Source: a virus
Length of the DNA: 51,612 nucleotides
Reading direction: 5' to 3' (one strand)
Virus record (IMG/VR): IMGVR_UViG_3300029914_000036
Span: 1 to 51,612 of that record
Of the stretch, positions 8,552-17,440 are shown one piece after another. The notes beneath the pieces are model-generated. The model searched no databases. It saw nothing but the letters and a program-made list of their open reading frames with translations, and was not told where the DNA came from. The translations under genes were made by a program, and so were the position numbers. Each line of letters opens with the position of its first letter. The first letter of the stretch is position 1.

Positions 8552-8761
8552 TTACGTAACCACTTGAAATAACTTAGCGAATGCAGTTTGGTCCAATACT
8601 TGAACAATACCAGTTTCATGGTCCCTGACAACCCAGTCGCCAGGATTGGCGTTAAGTGCAAAACCAAAGGGGGTTTCGACTTGAATATAATCATCAACTT
8701 GATACGCTATTGCCGGTGTAGGTTGATGTACCACCTGTAAATATACGATTTCTTTAGCCAT
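8552..8761 (-). CDS. Small protein with PGDWVV motif, unknown function
   Basis: A 69-residue protein, probably a small beta barrel. The NANPGDWVVRDHETG segment (about residues 39-53) resembles the PGDW/PGDY-VV turn found in several uncharacterised small phage proteins. Its start overlaps the end of the upstream gene by 8 bases. No function can be assigned. Confidence 0.65.
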   Translation of the reverse strand: MAKEIVYLQVVHQPTPAIAYQVDDYIQVETPFGFALNANPGDWVVRDHETGIVQVLDQTAFAKLFQVVT

Positions 8762-9167
8762 TTTTATTCTTCCTTTTTACCTTCAGCACGTCCGCTAGAT
8801 TAAGAAGAGGAAACACAAGACGATCTGCTTGATTTTCGTCGTAATAAGCATGATCATTCGCCTCCATTACAAGGTCGGCAGCGGTTTCAAATGAAGTCGG
8901 ATTGCGACTCCAAGGCATTTGTTCGTCATGAAGGTAGTTAGCTTCCCACTTGACGTGACCAAGAGCGCAGCTTGGGCCAATGATCTTATCTTTTGAATCA
9001 ACATTCAATAAATCATTAAATGAATAAAATGTATTATTTGAAACAATAGGTTCCTTTTTGAATTCCTGTCCAATGTCAAAATGCTTTACTTCCCCACTTG
9101 CACATTTTAACGCTAGATTGCGCGCTGCTCGTGCCATTCGTGTACGGATCTTATCTTGTGTAGCCAT
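8754..9167 (-). CDS. Hypothetical protein, first gene behind an internal promoter
   Basis: A 137-residue protein with a basic N-terminus (MATQDKIRTRMARAARN) and a basic C-terminal tail. No family is recognised. A ribosome site AAAGGAAG lies 8-15 bases before the ATG and falls within a 53-base sequence that is repeated at the end of the DNA polymerase gene. The gene is the first one after a sigma70-type promoter at 9228-9256 and so probably heads the recombination/replication operon that runs to position 1. Confidence 0.68.
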   Translation of the reverse strand: MATQDKIRTRMARAARNLALKCASGEVKHFDIGQEFKKEPIVSNNTFYSFNDLLNVDSKDKIIGPSCALGHVKWEANYLHDEQMPWSRNPTSFETAADLVMEANDHAYYDENQADRLVFPLLNLADVLKVKRKNKNG

Positions 9168-9216
9168 TTTTTATTCTTCCTTTTGGGTTATAGGTTCTCT
9201 TATTACATTGATTAAA
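9164..9216 (-). repeat. 53-bp perfect direct repeat, copy A (start of 137-aa gene)
   Basis: Identical to 9314-9366. In this copy the sequence is the untranslated leader, ribosome site and ATG of the 137-residue gene. In the other copy the same sequence encodes the last codons of DNA polymerase III alpha. The offset is exactly 150 bases. Confidence 0.9.
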
Positions 9217-9227
9217 AACTTAACAAC

Positions 9228-9256
9228 AAGATACACTAAAAAAACTTACTTGTCAA
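9228..9256 (-). promoter_or_regulatory. Sigma70-type promoter, leftward, for the recombination/replication operon
   Basis: On the minus strand: -35 TTGACA (9256-9251), 17-base spacer, -10 TATCTT (9233-9228). The -35 is a perfect consensus match. It gives a leader of about 55 bases to the ATG at 9167, with a normal ribosome site. Confidence 0.75.
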
Positions 9257-9313
9257 GCAAGACGGGTGGATTTTAAATAATTTGCAGCATTAACACAAAA
9301 TTATCAATATCTT

Positions 9314-9366
9314 CCATTTTTTATTCTTCCTTTTGGGTTATAGGTTCTCTTATTACATTGATTAAA
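9314..9366 (-). repeat. 53-bp perfect direct repeat, copy B (3' end of polymerase gene)
   Basis: Identical to 9164-9216. It encodes the C-terminal residues of the polymerase (ending REPITQKEE), then a ribosome-site-like GGAAG and an ATG at 9317-9315 that opens only a 14-codon frame (MEDIDNFVLMLQII). That frame looks like a remnant of a gene that once followed. Confidence 0.9.
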
Positions 9367-12300
9367 TCAAGTGAAGGATCTTTCCCCTTCTTTGATTTAG
9401 TTAAAACAGCAATAACTATACAGCCTGTCAAGTCTTTTTTGAAGGAAGATATTAACTCTCCTGTATTGTAATCTGGCCACTTTACCACTTTAATTTGTTG
9501 TCCAGCTACATCCAATACATACTCCGCAGCTTCCTTGGTTCCATGGTAAGTAAACAACCTATACTCCAAAACAACCGCCGCTACAGCCACTGTTGTCTTA
9601 TTTGGCAATACGGGTAAATCTTCAAGCATAGACAAATAGGAGGGGTTAACAAACGGATATCGATCTAGGTAAACATACATCCGTTTTTCTTCATTCCTGG
9701 TAACATCCTGGATTTTAGAATCTACCATAATAGGAAGAACAGATCCAGCAAAATAAGGCATAAGTTGTTTACGGTACTGGTATCGAGTCAAAGCGTCAAA
9801 TTTAAGAAACTTTTGTTCTATTGATTTTTGTTTAGATCCAGTAATTAATGCTTTTTCTTGTTCATACAGTTGTAATTTAGACAATATGTCCATATTTTCA
9901 GGAAATAGAGAATCAGCAATACCAGATATAATCAAATTATAAGCAACCTTGCGATTTATAGCAGAGTGAGCTTTTTTAATCTTTGGTGGTTCGTTAGGAG
10001 TGGAGAATAGGTCTATTTGTTTGGATTCCTTAACCTCTGGCTCTATTGTAGTTCCATTGGCAATACTTTCGTTTTCTATCTTTTGCAAGAAATCCTTAAT
10101 ATCAGTAAATGGACCAAGCTTGGTCAATTCCAAATACGCCTTTTCTCCAACCCCCTCTAATAACCATAGCGGGGCTCTTAGTTTGTTTCCTTCTACGATA
10201 AAGCCAGAACCGGAGTATTTAATGTCCGGCAACAAAACAAAGCTAGAGCAATACTTCCAAAACTTTTCTTGTATTTCATTTCTATTAGAGTTGGAGAGAA
10301 CAGCGCACCACCACTGCAAGGGGTAGAAATGTTTTAAATAGGCAGTAGCGTAAGCCGTAACTGCATAGCAGCAGGCATGGGACTTGTTGAAAGAATAACG
10401 ACTAGAAGTCACCAATTGCTCCCAGACCTTTTCTCCCACTTCTTCCCCAACCGTATCCTTGGCTCCACGCATGAAAATTTCTTTATCTTTAAGGACCTTT
10501 TCGGTGTTTTTCTTGGATGCATGACTACGGAACCCTTCGGCTTCTACCGATGTAGCCCTACCTACCTCTCGAAAAACCTTAGAGGCAGTTTCTTGGAATA
10601 CCAAAACCCCGTATGTATCGGGGGAAATATCTTGAAGTTCCTGAATCAAACCAATAGGTTTATCACCTTTGGCCCTTGCTACATATTCCTCCAACATGTT
10701 CCGAGATGTGGTTCCATCTGAAACAACAGCATCTAGTGTTCCTGGACGATCCAAAGCTGTAAATACAGCTATATCGGAAATACTGTTTATACCCATCTTT
10801 CCGTTTGATTTTTGAAAGTTGAATAACTGTAAGTATTTTTTCGCACCAGACGTGTTTAATTGAAAGACAGTTTCAGTTTTACCGTCTAATATATCTTTGA
10901 ATACTTCATCTTTTTCTGGTAAATCCCATATATCATGTAAATTACCCTCTAAATCAGGAACAAGCCTAAAACCAGGAACCCTACGACCATTTAAGGTGTG
11001 ATCGTTTAGGTATTTAGGATCATTAGCTTGAATAATTTCTATACACTTAGAGATATCTTCCAATATCTTAATTACCAGGAAGTCTATCTTAATACCACCA
11101 GCCTCTTCTACCTCGTCTTTGGTCCATTGGGTTGCGGTAACTCCATCAATATTCATTGTAGGTAGGAAACTAGAGATAGGCATATCTCTGTCAGTGATTA
11201 CATACCCTCCGGCGTGTACCCCTTTGCCCTTTACCAAAGATAGGGCAAGTTTTGCTGTTTCCCATGCTTCGGGATAATTCAATACAAACTCTTTAAGGGC
11301 TGGATCGGTGTCTATAGCCCCTGGAACGAAGTCTTCATCCTTGGGTTGGTACCCAAACACATGGGCTTGGTCTGTAACGCCCTGAGGGGCATCCGCCATG
11401 CGTTTAGTCAAGGCATGGACCTCTTTAGAGACCTCACCGTAAAGAGCCCTACATACATCCTTAATAGCTGATTTCAAGCGGAGGGTACCATTTGTAGAAA
11501 TCTTAGCTACATGGTTCTTACCAAACCTACGCTCTAGGAAGCCAGGACGACCTTCGGTGCCATCAAGAATATCTCTATTGAATAAATCATGGTCAATGTC
11601 AGGATAAGAACCGCCCTGGATACGATCTGGAGTAATAAATCGAGATAAAGACAAATCATCTTTAAATGGATCTACATGGGTAATACCCAATAGATAAGCA
11701 ATAAATACGCCAGCTGCGCTGCCCCTTCCTGGACCAGTAAGAAGACGGGCCTTTTCATATTCAGACAAAACCTCTTCCTGCGTAAAGAAATATGGCAAGA
11801 AGTCAGTAACACCATTCTTTTGTAGTAAAACAACCTCTTCCTTGAGACGTTCTACATATTTAGGGTTACTCCAGTCCATCCTTCCATGCTTACGGATCAA
11901 CTCAAATAGATACTTTACTGTATCGTGAGGATAGAATTGGGCTGGAAGTGACTTCTTATCTTGAAACTTAAAGTCCTTAAAACCAGAAGCCCAATTACGG
12001 CTATTCTCCACCCAAGAACGGAACTCATCCTCTTGTATCCCCATGTTTTGATTGAAAAATTCAAAACACTCGCTGGAGCTTTTACGCCAATAACCTTCTG
12101 AAAAGTGCCAATTGCCAGACTGTAATAGTCTAACCTTTTGAACAACCACATGTTCAGGAATAGCTACGTGGGAATCGTCTGATACTACAATTGGATCCCC
12201 ATATTTTTTAGCTAAATCTATAACAAATTGATTGGCACCTATTTGCACGGCTCCATTGGGAGCGTATGGGGAGCATTCATTTTGTATGAATCCCTCCACC

Positions 12301-13148
12301 AGACGTATATTATTAAAATGAAACGGCTCTTCTTCAGTCAAAACCTTATAACGAAAGGTTCCGACCAGCCTATAATCGGCTTGTTTGTCCTTGAAACGCT
12401 TAGCGAGCGTCTTTCCGTCAATTTCATGACGCTTTCCTTTTGCATCTAGGACCAAAAGACGTTTATTTGGATGCAACCGTTTTTCGGTACCATCTGGATT
12501 GATTAAATATAGAGATTCCTCCCAGTTAGTATCACATTTATGTGGAAATACTTCCACAATAAAGTTTCCAGGTTTAACAATAGACCGTAGCTTTTCGTAG
12601 TATTTAACAGCGATATCTGGACGGTTCAGAGCAAGGTGGCCTTGAACAGCCCCAATTAAGCAGCTAGAGCCCATAGTCACGTTCTTGGACCCAAGCTCTT
12701 CAAGTTCTTCCCAGCCGAAGATCGGCTTCTTCTCAGATCCCCACGTTTCTGCCGTTTCGTCTGCAATTGAGATAAGACGTGCCGCTGTCTGGAAGGCTTC
12801 ATAGTCCTTAAAATGCATTGTTACGTGAAAGTATTTACGATAATCAATATACGATAATTGGTCTTTGGTTGGACCCTTTTCGGCTATTGTCTTGGATACA
12901 CCCATAGACTTGAGAATTTCACACTCACGAGGGCGTAAATACGACTCCAAACCAAGTATTGGGGTAATCTTAGCCTTTTTAGCTAAATCGTAAATCTTGC
13001 GAACGCCAGCAAGAGTTCCATGGTCCGTAGTAGTAATATAGCCAGTGTTCAGGTCCAATTCTCTACGCAAAAAAGATTCTGGTGTTGAGCCAGAATCAAG
13101 AGAAAGGGTGTGACAATGTGGTGTAACTAGTGGATCGAAATCTTTCAT
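9321..13148 (-). CDS. dnaE: DNA polymerase III alpha subunit (DnaE-type replicative polymerase)
   Basis: This 1275-residue C-family polymerase has an N-terminal PHP domain with HCHTLSLDS (11-19), TTDHG (40-44), GLESY (66-70) and SDDSH (323-327). The polymerase core shows GPGRGSAAG (472-480), the catalytic pair in YPDIDHD (Asp517, Asp519), GKGVHAGGYVIT (641-652) and the third Asp in GGIKIDFLVIK (Asp689). It is slightly longer than E. coli DnaE (1160). It would be the main replicase, elongating primers made by the phage primase. No separate proofreading exonuclease or clamp is visible here; the PHP metal-binding residues look present, so it might proofread by itself. It has its own promoter and an almost leaderless start. 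Confidence 0.97.
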   Translation of the reverse strand: MKDFDPLVTPHCHTLSLDSGSTPESFLRRELDLNTGYITTTDHGTLAGVRKIYDLAKKAKITPILGLESYLRPRECEILKSMGVSKTIAEKGPTKDQLSYIDYRKYFHVTMHFKDYEAFQTAARLISIADETAETWGSEKKPIFGWEELEELGSKNVTMGSSCLIGAVQGHLALNRPDIAVKYYEKLRSIVKPGNFIVEVFPHKCDTNWEESLYLINPDGTEKRLHPNKRLLVLDAKGKRHEIDGKTLAKRFKDKQADYRLVGTFRYKVLTEEEPFHFNNIRLVEGFIQNECSPYAPNGAVQIGANQFVIDLAKKYGDPIVVSDDSHVAIPEHVVVQKVRLLQSGNWHFSEGYWRKSSSECFEFFNQNMGIQEDEFRSWVENSRNWASGFKDFKFQDKKSLPAQFYPHDTVKYLFELIRKHGRMDWSNPKYVERLKEEVVLLQKNGVTDFLPYFFTQEEVLSEYEKARLLTGPGRGSAAGVFIAYLLGITHVDPFKDDLSLSRFITPDRIQGGSYPDIDHDLFNRDILDGTEGRPGFLERRFGKNHVAKISTNGTLRLKSAIKDVCRALYGEVSKEVHALTKRMADAPQGVTDQAHVFGYQPKDEDFVPGAIDTDPALKEFVLNYPEAWETAKLALSLVKGKGVHAGGYVITDRDMPISSFLPTMNIDGVTATQWTKDEVEEAGGIKIDFLVIKILEDISKCIEIIQANDPKYLNDHTLNGRRVPGFRLVPDLEGNLHDIWDLPEKDEVFKDILDGKTETVFQLNTSGAKKYLQLFNFQKSNGKMGINSISDIAVFTALDRPGTLDAVVSDGTTSRNMLEEYVARAKGDKPIGLIQELQDISPDTYGVLVFQETASKVFREVGRATSVEAEGFRSHASKKNTEKVLKDKEIFMRGAKDTVGEEVGEKVWEQLVTSSRYSFNKSHACCYAVTAYATAYLKHFYPLQWWCAVLSNSNRNEIQEKFWKYCSSFVLLPDIKYSGSGFIVEGNKLRAPLWLLEGVGEKAYLELTKLGPFTDIKDFLQKIENESIANGTTIEPEVKESKQIDLFSTPNEPPKIKKAHSAINRKVAYNLIISGIADSLFPENMDILSKLQLYEQEKALITGSKQKSIEQKFLKFDALTRYQYRKQLMPYFAGSVLPIMVDSKIQDVTRNEEKRMYVYLDRYPFVNPSYLSMLEDLPVLPNKTTVAVAAVVLEYRLFTYHGTKEAAEYVLDVAGQQIKVVKWPDYNTGELISSFKKDLTGCIVIAVLTKSKKGKDPSLDLINVIREPITQKEE

Positions 13149-13157
13149 TGGTTAATC

Positions 13158-13186
13158 AATGTAGCACAACGACCAACACTAGTCAA
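13158..13186 (-). promoter_or_regulatory. Sigma70-type promoter for DNA polymerase, near-leaderless
   Basis: On the minus strand: -35 TTGACT (13186-13181), 17-base spacer, -10 TACATT (13163-13158). Only 9 bases separate the -10 box from the polymerase ATG at 13148, so transcription should start about two bases before or at the start codon. No ribosome site is present in that interval. Confidence 0.7.
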
Positions 13187-13621
13187 CTAACCATTGAGGA
13201 ATCTTAAGAATCCATGCAAAAAATCACTAATTCTATTGAATTCCAAAGAAACCAAAAACCACAAAGGAAAATAATGCCAATTAATCATACCTAGTATGCT
13301 TCCAGAACCTTTGTATTCCCAGGGGTTTCTATCTGTGAATCTTTTATAAATAAAAGCCCATATGAATTCAGAACTGTATATAACTAAAACATACAATATG
13401 GAGGTCAAAAACCAACCACAATGCATATTCACCTTAAGACACTCTAAGGCCATACCAGCTGTACTATATACAGGTATTACGCTAAGATGACTGTACGTTA
13501 CAAAGTGTACATCTCTATGTTTTATATAGGATTTTAGACCGGTAAATAGGTTTTCAAGTAATAAACCTACAACCCCTATGGCCAGAGCGTGTTGTAGCCA
13601 TAGAAGTTGCATAGGAATCAC
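13187..13621 (-). CDS. Integral membrane protein, about four helices
   Basis: A 144-residue protein with about four hydrophobic segments: roughly residues 6-26, 40-60, 68-92 and 112-132. It is rich in Trp, Tyr and His, and a DRNPWEYKGS motif precedes the last helix. The arrangement recalls small uncharacterised bacterial membrane proteins with a PW-Y/G loop, but no family is named with confidence. It sits alone between the polymerase promoter and small metabolic genes. A role in the host membrane (lysis control or exclusion) is only a guess. Confidence 0.7.
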   Translation of the reverse strand: MIPMQLLWLQHALAIGVVGLLLENLFTGLKSYIKHRDVHFVTYSHLSVIPVYSTAGMALECLKVNMHCGWFLTSILYVLVIYSSEFIWAFIYKRFTDRNPWEYKGSGSILGMINWHYFPLWFLVSLEFNRISDFLHGFLRFLNG

Positions 13622-13638
13622 CCTATGTTTAAATATTA

Positions 13639-13986
13639 CTAGAGATTTTTATGCAAATGAGGTAATGAAAGTAAAATAGTATTAAATAGTTTATCTATAG
13701 TGGGATCCCAAGACTTTTCTACACTATTTTCCATGATTATTTGCTGTAGATAGGCTAGAAGGTCCAAAGCCTCCATTAAGGCATCAGCTCTGGCGTTACG
13801 ACCATTAAAGGGCATCAAAGGAACACCATACCTTTTAATTCCAACCTCATTACGCTCTACCATTAAATCTATAATAGATTCTGGAAGATCTACATTTCGG
13901 GCCTTTTCAAGAACCTCATGCCAACAACTATTAAAATCAGCAGACTTATTGACTGGTTCTGGTTGGTCCAGACTATAAGCTTCCAC
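13639..13986 (-). CDS. Possible all-alpha NTP pyrophosphohydrolase-like protein
   Basis: This 115-residue helical protein contains RNEVGIKRYGVPLMPFNGRN followed by ADALMEALDLLAYLQQ. This matches a pattern often seen in phage proteins related to MazG-like or dATP/dGTP diphosphohydrolases (YGTPL, NGRD, DA-EE-LDL-YL-Q). Such enzymes trim dNTPs to monophosphates and would fit with the ribonucleotide reductase and thymidylate synthase in this window. Classical MazG EExxE metal motifs are not obvious, so the enzyme activity is uncertain. Its start overlaps the next gene's end by one base. Confidence 0.6.
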   Translation of the reverse strand: MEAYSLDQPEPVNKSADFNSCWHEVLEKARNVDLPESIIDLMVERNEVGIKRYGVPLMPFNGRNARADALMEALDLLAYLQQIIMENSVEKSWDPTIDKLFNTILLSLPHLHKNL

Positions 13987-14288
13987 TAAATAACTCCTAG
14001 GATTACCCTGAGTTTACTTACTATGTCTGAATATAATTCATCCAGGTCTTCAGTGGAAATAAGAAGACTTTGAGCTATAGTGTGATCTGGTATTGGACCA
14101 TCAAAACGTTCAATCATCTTATCCAAAGAATAACCATAACGTTTGCAGTACACGTAATCAGGATCGGTATGTATTTTTTCTCTTATCTCTTTAGGGTTTA
14201 AGGACACTAGGGACTCGAAACTGTAAAATCTTTGCGGTTGCGGGAGGAGGTTTGGACTTATTGATGCGTTCAAGTGTTTTAAGTTCAT
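13986..14288 (-). CDS. Hypothetical protein overlapping upstream gene
   Basis: A 100-residue frame with no recognised motif. The ATG at 14288 would overlap the upstream coiled-coil gene by 98 bases. An internal GTG at 14207 would reduce the overlap to 17 bases and remove the less convincing N-terminus, so the true start may be there. The C-terminal half (LDKMIERFDG to SKLRVILGVI) looks like a small helical domain. Confidence 0.55.
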   Translation of the reverse strand: MNLKHLNASISPNLLPQPQRFYSFESLVSLNPKEIREKIHTDPDYVYCKRYGYSLDKMIERFDGPIPDHTIAQSLLISTEDLDELYSDIVSKLRVILGVI

Positions 14289-14577
14289 CCTCTATTTTCT
14301 TCTTTTGATTATTAGCCTGTTGACAATCTTGTTTGGTTTTAGCTAGGCATTCCTTGATTTTAATAATATCTTCCTTGGTCTTTAAGTACTCAAACATCTT
14401 GACTATCTTGGCGTCTTTCATGTTCCGATGGTGTTTTGTTAGCTTTTTCAGCTCAGAAACCAATTCAACTGAAAAAACAGACATTTTGGTTATAATGTCA
14501 TTTACACCGCTAAGTTTGATATTTACGTCAAGTATATCTGAATCAATCTGTCCCATACCATTAATATTGGCAGTCAT
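14191..14577 (-). CDS. Coiled-coil protein of unknown function
   Basis: A 128-residue, Lys/Glu-rich protein predicted to be mainly one long coiled coil (about residues 30-110), with a short hydrophobic C-terminus. The ATG abuts the stop of the upstream phosphoesterase gene. No family is recognised. Confidence 0.65.
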   Translation of the reverse strand: MTANINGMGQIDSDILDVNIKLSGVNDIITKMSVFSVELVSELKKLTKHHRNMKDAKIVKMFEYLKTKEDIIKIKECLAKTKQDCQQANNQKKKIEDELKTLERINKSKPPPATAKILQFRVPSVLKP

Positions 14578-15831
14578 CTAAGCTGGGAAACCGGGCCAAG
14601 CAGGTATAATGGAGTCCAAAGTAGTATCACGGTCTGTTTCTTCAGATACTTCAATAAACCTATAGTCGCCAAAGGGATGATCTGGGACTGATTCCCATAG
14701 AGTTTGACCATTGGCCATATCCATAGAACCTATAGATTGGGAGTAAGGATCCGGAGGAATAAGGGCTCCGTTTGTAATAATTACCTTGTGGGGTAGTCTT
14801 ACTACCGAAGCTGTATGTACGTGCCCTACGGCAAACATATCATAAGACACACCCAACGGCTTAGCGGCATTTATCTTATTTGTTTGATTTTCCAATGATT
14901 TAATGTTGATATTACTGGAAGGGAACCCTACATTGAGGACAGTATCACCGTGAGTTAAAAACAAATGAGAATTATGAATAGGTACATCTACGTATGGAGT
15001 TAGGGGTATATGGAACCTAACATTTGACAATCCAATCGTAGCCCTATAAACTCCATAGTATATATCCATTTCATTGGAATCCCACTTTTGGTCTACGCCC
15101 CGGTCTTTGTGACGGGACTTATCTCTTCCGTGGTTACCAGTGGTACAATAGACATCAACCAATGGAAATTCCTTGCTAAATATCTTAACGGCTTTTTCTA
15201 TTAGCCACATAGCCCTAGCAACCTGTTCTCTAACAGGAGCGCCCTGGCGAGGATCGTGTAGGCATCCTTGAATTATATCCCCTCCAAGCAATAAGTTTAA
15301 CTTGGTTTCTTTTCGATATTGGGGCTTATAATTAACCGTCTCTAATATAACCTTTGAAAACCTACGAGCCTCTTCAGTCTTGCCATAAGGCAGGGGACAT
15401 TCTGCTCCATTTAGGTCTGAACCGAAGTGGGTGTCAGATATAAACAGAGTAACCTCCCTGGTGGTCTTTACGTTGACCTTTTTGATATTAGGAGGGGTCC
15501 ATTTATAATTTGAAAACCCCTTATCGATATAATTACAAAGATCTTCCCCTACTACTTGTCGGAAAATAGCCTCCTCTTTGGTCTTTTTGACTGTTTTTGC
15601 GGTTGTCTTGTCCCGTTTGGACTCTATGTCTGATTCGGTAATAGGAGTAAAAAGGGTATTTCTAAATTCATTGAACTTTTTGGAACCCAACTTGGACCAA
15701 TATTCAATCAATGAATGATTATAACCGGTTTCGTTTTCCAGAATGTCTTTAAATTCCTTTAAAGTAATCCTGGATGGCTCTGTCGAATGAGCCAATATCA
15801 GTTTTTCTGTTATTTTACGGGGTTGAGACAT
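14578..15831 (-). CDS. Calcineurin-like metallophosphoesterase
   Basis: This 417-residue protein shows the full set of metallophosphoesterase motifs from about residue 130: FISDTHFG, LLGGDIIQG, TTGNHGRDKS, LFLTHGDT and VGHVHTASV. These ligands bind two metal ions. The N-terminal 130 residues form an additional Lys-rich helical region of unknown role. The substrate is unknown: DNA, a nucleotide or a phosphoprotein are all possible. It is coupled to its neighbours at both ends (shared or abutting start/stop codons). It is distinct from the gp47-like nuclease at 33858. Confidence 0.85.
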   Translation of the reverse strand: MSQPRKITEKLILAHSTEPSRITLKEFKDILENETGYNHSLIEYWSKLGSKKFNEFRNTLFTPITESDIESKRDKTTAKTVKKTKEEAIFRQVVGEDLCNYIDKGFSNYKWTPPNIKKVNVKTTREVTLFISDTHFGSDLNGAECPLPYGKTEEARRFSKVILETVNYKPQYRKETKLNLLLGGDIIQGCLHDPRQGAPVREQVARAMWLIEKAVKIFSKEFPLVDVYCTTGNHGRDKSRHKDRGVDQKWDSNEMDIYYGVYRATIGLSNVRFHIPLTPYVDVPIHNSHLFLTHGDTVLNVGFPSSNINIKSLENQTNKINAAKPLGVSYDMFAVGHVHTASVVRLPHKVIITNGALIPPDPYSQSIGSMDMANGQTLWESVPDHPFGDYRFIEVSEETDRDTTLDSIIPAWPGFPA

Positions 15832-16439
15832 TAAGCTACCGCCTGGGTTGATTCCTTACTGGCAGCAGCCTTCTGTAGAGCCTCTTGATCTACATCCCAA
15901 AGCTCTAGAACCTCGGTACGGACGCCCGGTTGAACACTGAAGGTGTCTCCAACCTTCTTTCCAGCAACGAGAGCCTTGTATTCGTCCTTAAAGTCTACAA
16001 ACTTAGTTAGGGCAAAGCCAGGACCGATTACTTTCTCGGGTGTCGTCTCGGTAGCCTCAGCAACGTCTCGAGTGACAAGAAATGTTAATTCTGACACGCT
16101 CTCGGCAGTACGAACCAGCCCCTGAGTCTTCCAACCCTCTAGCATGGCTTTTTGATTGTCAGCTTCAGTTTTAGCCTTGACTTCCCGATTTTCCTTAATA
16201 CGATTGGAAATCAGATCGGCAATGTCACTTTTTAGAGTTGTACCGATAACTTCTACCATTGCTGTAATAATTTCAGATTGAAGACCAATGGCTTCTTTGT
16301 GATTCTTACTCATCTTATTGAAGCCAGCTTGTGTTTGCTCTAATAGATTGACAACATCTTTTTGGACGCCCTCTAATTGTTGCTCTAGAGCTAGTTGCTT
16401 TGTTTTCATACCGCTGAAGGGGATTTTAGGTGAAGACAT
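15831..16439 (-). CDS. Hypothetical protein with N-terminal coiled coil
   Basis: A 202-residue protein. Residues 12-105 are a helical/coiled-coil region; residues 110-195 form a probable alpha/beta domain (VSELTFLVTRDV, VGDTFSVQPGVRTEVLELW). It ends in an Ala/Ser-rich tail. The stop overlaps the phosphoesterase start by one base. Function unknown. Confidence 0.68.
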   Translation of the reverse strand: MSSPKIPFSGMKTKQLALEQQLEGVQKDVVNLLEQTQAGFNKMSKNHKEAIGLQSEIITAMVEVIGTTLKSDIADLISNRIKENREVKAKTEADNQKAMLEGWKTQGLVRTAESVSELTFLVTRDVAEATETTPEKVIGPGFALTKFVDFKDEYKALVAGKKVGDTFSVQPGVRTEVLELWDVDQEALQKAAASKESTQAVA

Positions 16440-16463
16440 TTTATTGGATTCCTTTGTTTTGGT

Positions 16464-17420
16464 TTATTCTTCTACTACATTACGAGTCATTCCACGTTGG
16501 ACTAATCCAGCAACGCTACTTTCAGCCACTCCAGAACGAAGACCTGGAACCGCTGACACATTTAAAGCAGCTATTCTTTGATTGTATTGAGTTTGAGCAT
16601 GAGCACTTGCGTTTAAATTAGTTTCCCATTCCTGTTTCGAAGGGGCTGGTTTCATTTGAGAGGTGTCGGTGGGGTATACTTGACCACTCTTGGTTACTTC
16701 TACTTCTTTTTCATACACTTCATTAGTTTCTATATTATGGACTAAAGCCTTCCTGGTTTCAACTGTTTTTTTAAACTTGGCTTTAGGTGTTTTAACCTTA
16801 ACGGGCTCAACAGGAGGATTTTTTGATTTCTTTTCCTTGACCATTTGAAGACCAGACTTAGTTTTTACCAAAATACGAGGAGGTTTAGTCTCCACCGATG
16901 GTGTTGGGGGAGGCAGGGTCTCTGGTTCTTTGACTGTGGGCTTCTTGGCTTTTGGTTTCTTAGGAGCGTCAGGAGGCTTGGGGGACATTTCGGGCTTCGG
17001 GGGTAGGCTTTGAGCCATGCTACTGGCGAACTGCACTATATTGGGCTCTGGAGGCTTAATTTCAGACATTGGAGAGGGGCTGGAACCCATGATCTTGGCG
17101 GCTAGGATCTTTAAAGCTAAAATCTCTTCCCTGGTAAGGCCACTATTGGTATCTTGCTGTTTTAGACCAAACAGACTTTCTATTTCTGATTTGGCAAAAT
17201 TCTTAAGTTTGTCAGATATGTAAACGGTAATACGATTTTGCTCTTCAAATAATACAGTGTTGATAAACTCTTGTAAATACTTGATAATTTCTACTCTAGA
17301 TTCTATTTCGGCAGCAAAATTTGTAGTTGTAGCATGAACAGGGACAACACCCCTAACCTGTGGCTTAATAGGTTGGGGTGTCTCCTCTTCTATTTCTGTG
17401 TCAAAAGCTGATTCGTTCAT
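16464..17420 (-). CDS. Pro/Lys-rich protein with helical N-terminal domain
   Basis: A 318-residue protein in three parts: an acidic start and a helical domain (about 35-110), a long Pro/Lys-rich low-complexity linker (about 115-215, including KPPDAPKKPKAKKP), and a C-terminal tail with Ala/Asn/Gln. The linker suggests an extended tether or virion-associated protein, but nothing identifies a function. Confidence 0.65.
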   Translation of the reverse strand: MNESAFDTEIEEETPQPIKPQVRGVVPVHATTTNFAAEIESRVEIIKYLQEFINTVLFEEQNRITVYISDKLKNFAKSEIESLFGLKQQDTNSGLTREEILALKILAAKIMGSSPSPMSEIKPPEPNIVQFASSMAQSLPPKPEMSPKPPDAPKKPKAKKPTVKEPETLPPPTPSVETKPPRILVKTKSGLQMVKEKKSKNPPVEPVKVKTPKAKFKKTVETRKALVHNIETNEVYEKEVEVTKSGQVYPTDTSQMKPAPSKQEWETNLNASAHAQTQYNQRIAALNVSAVPGLRSGVAESSVAGLVQRGMTRNVVEE

Positions 17421-17440
17421 CTAAATATACCCTATCAGAC

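Noticed and set aside
10377-10721. Antisense frames inside the polymerase and other long genes
   Set aside because: Low-information translations mirrored from well-supported coding frames; no start signals or motifs.
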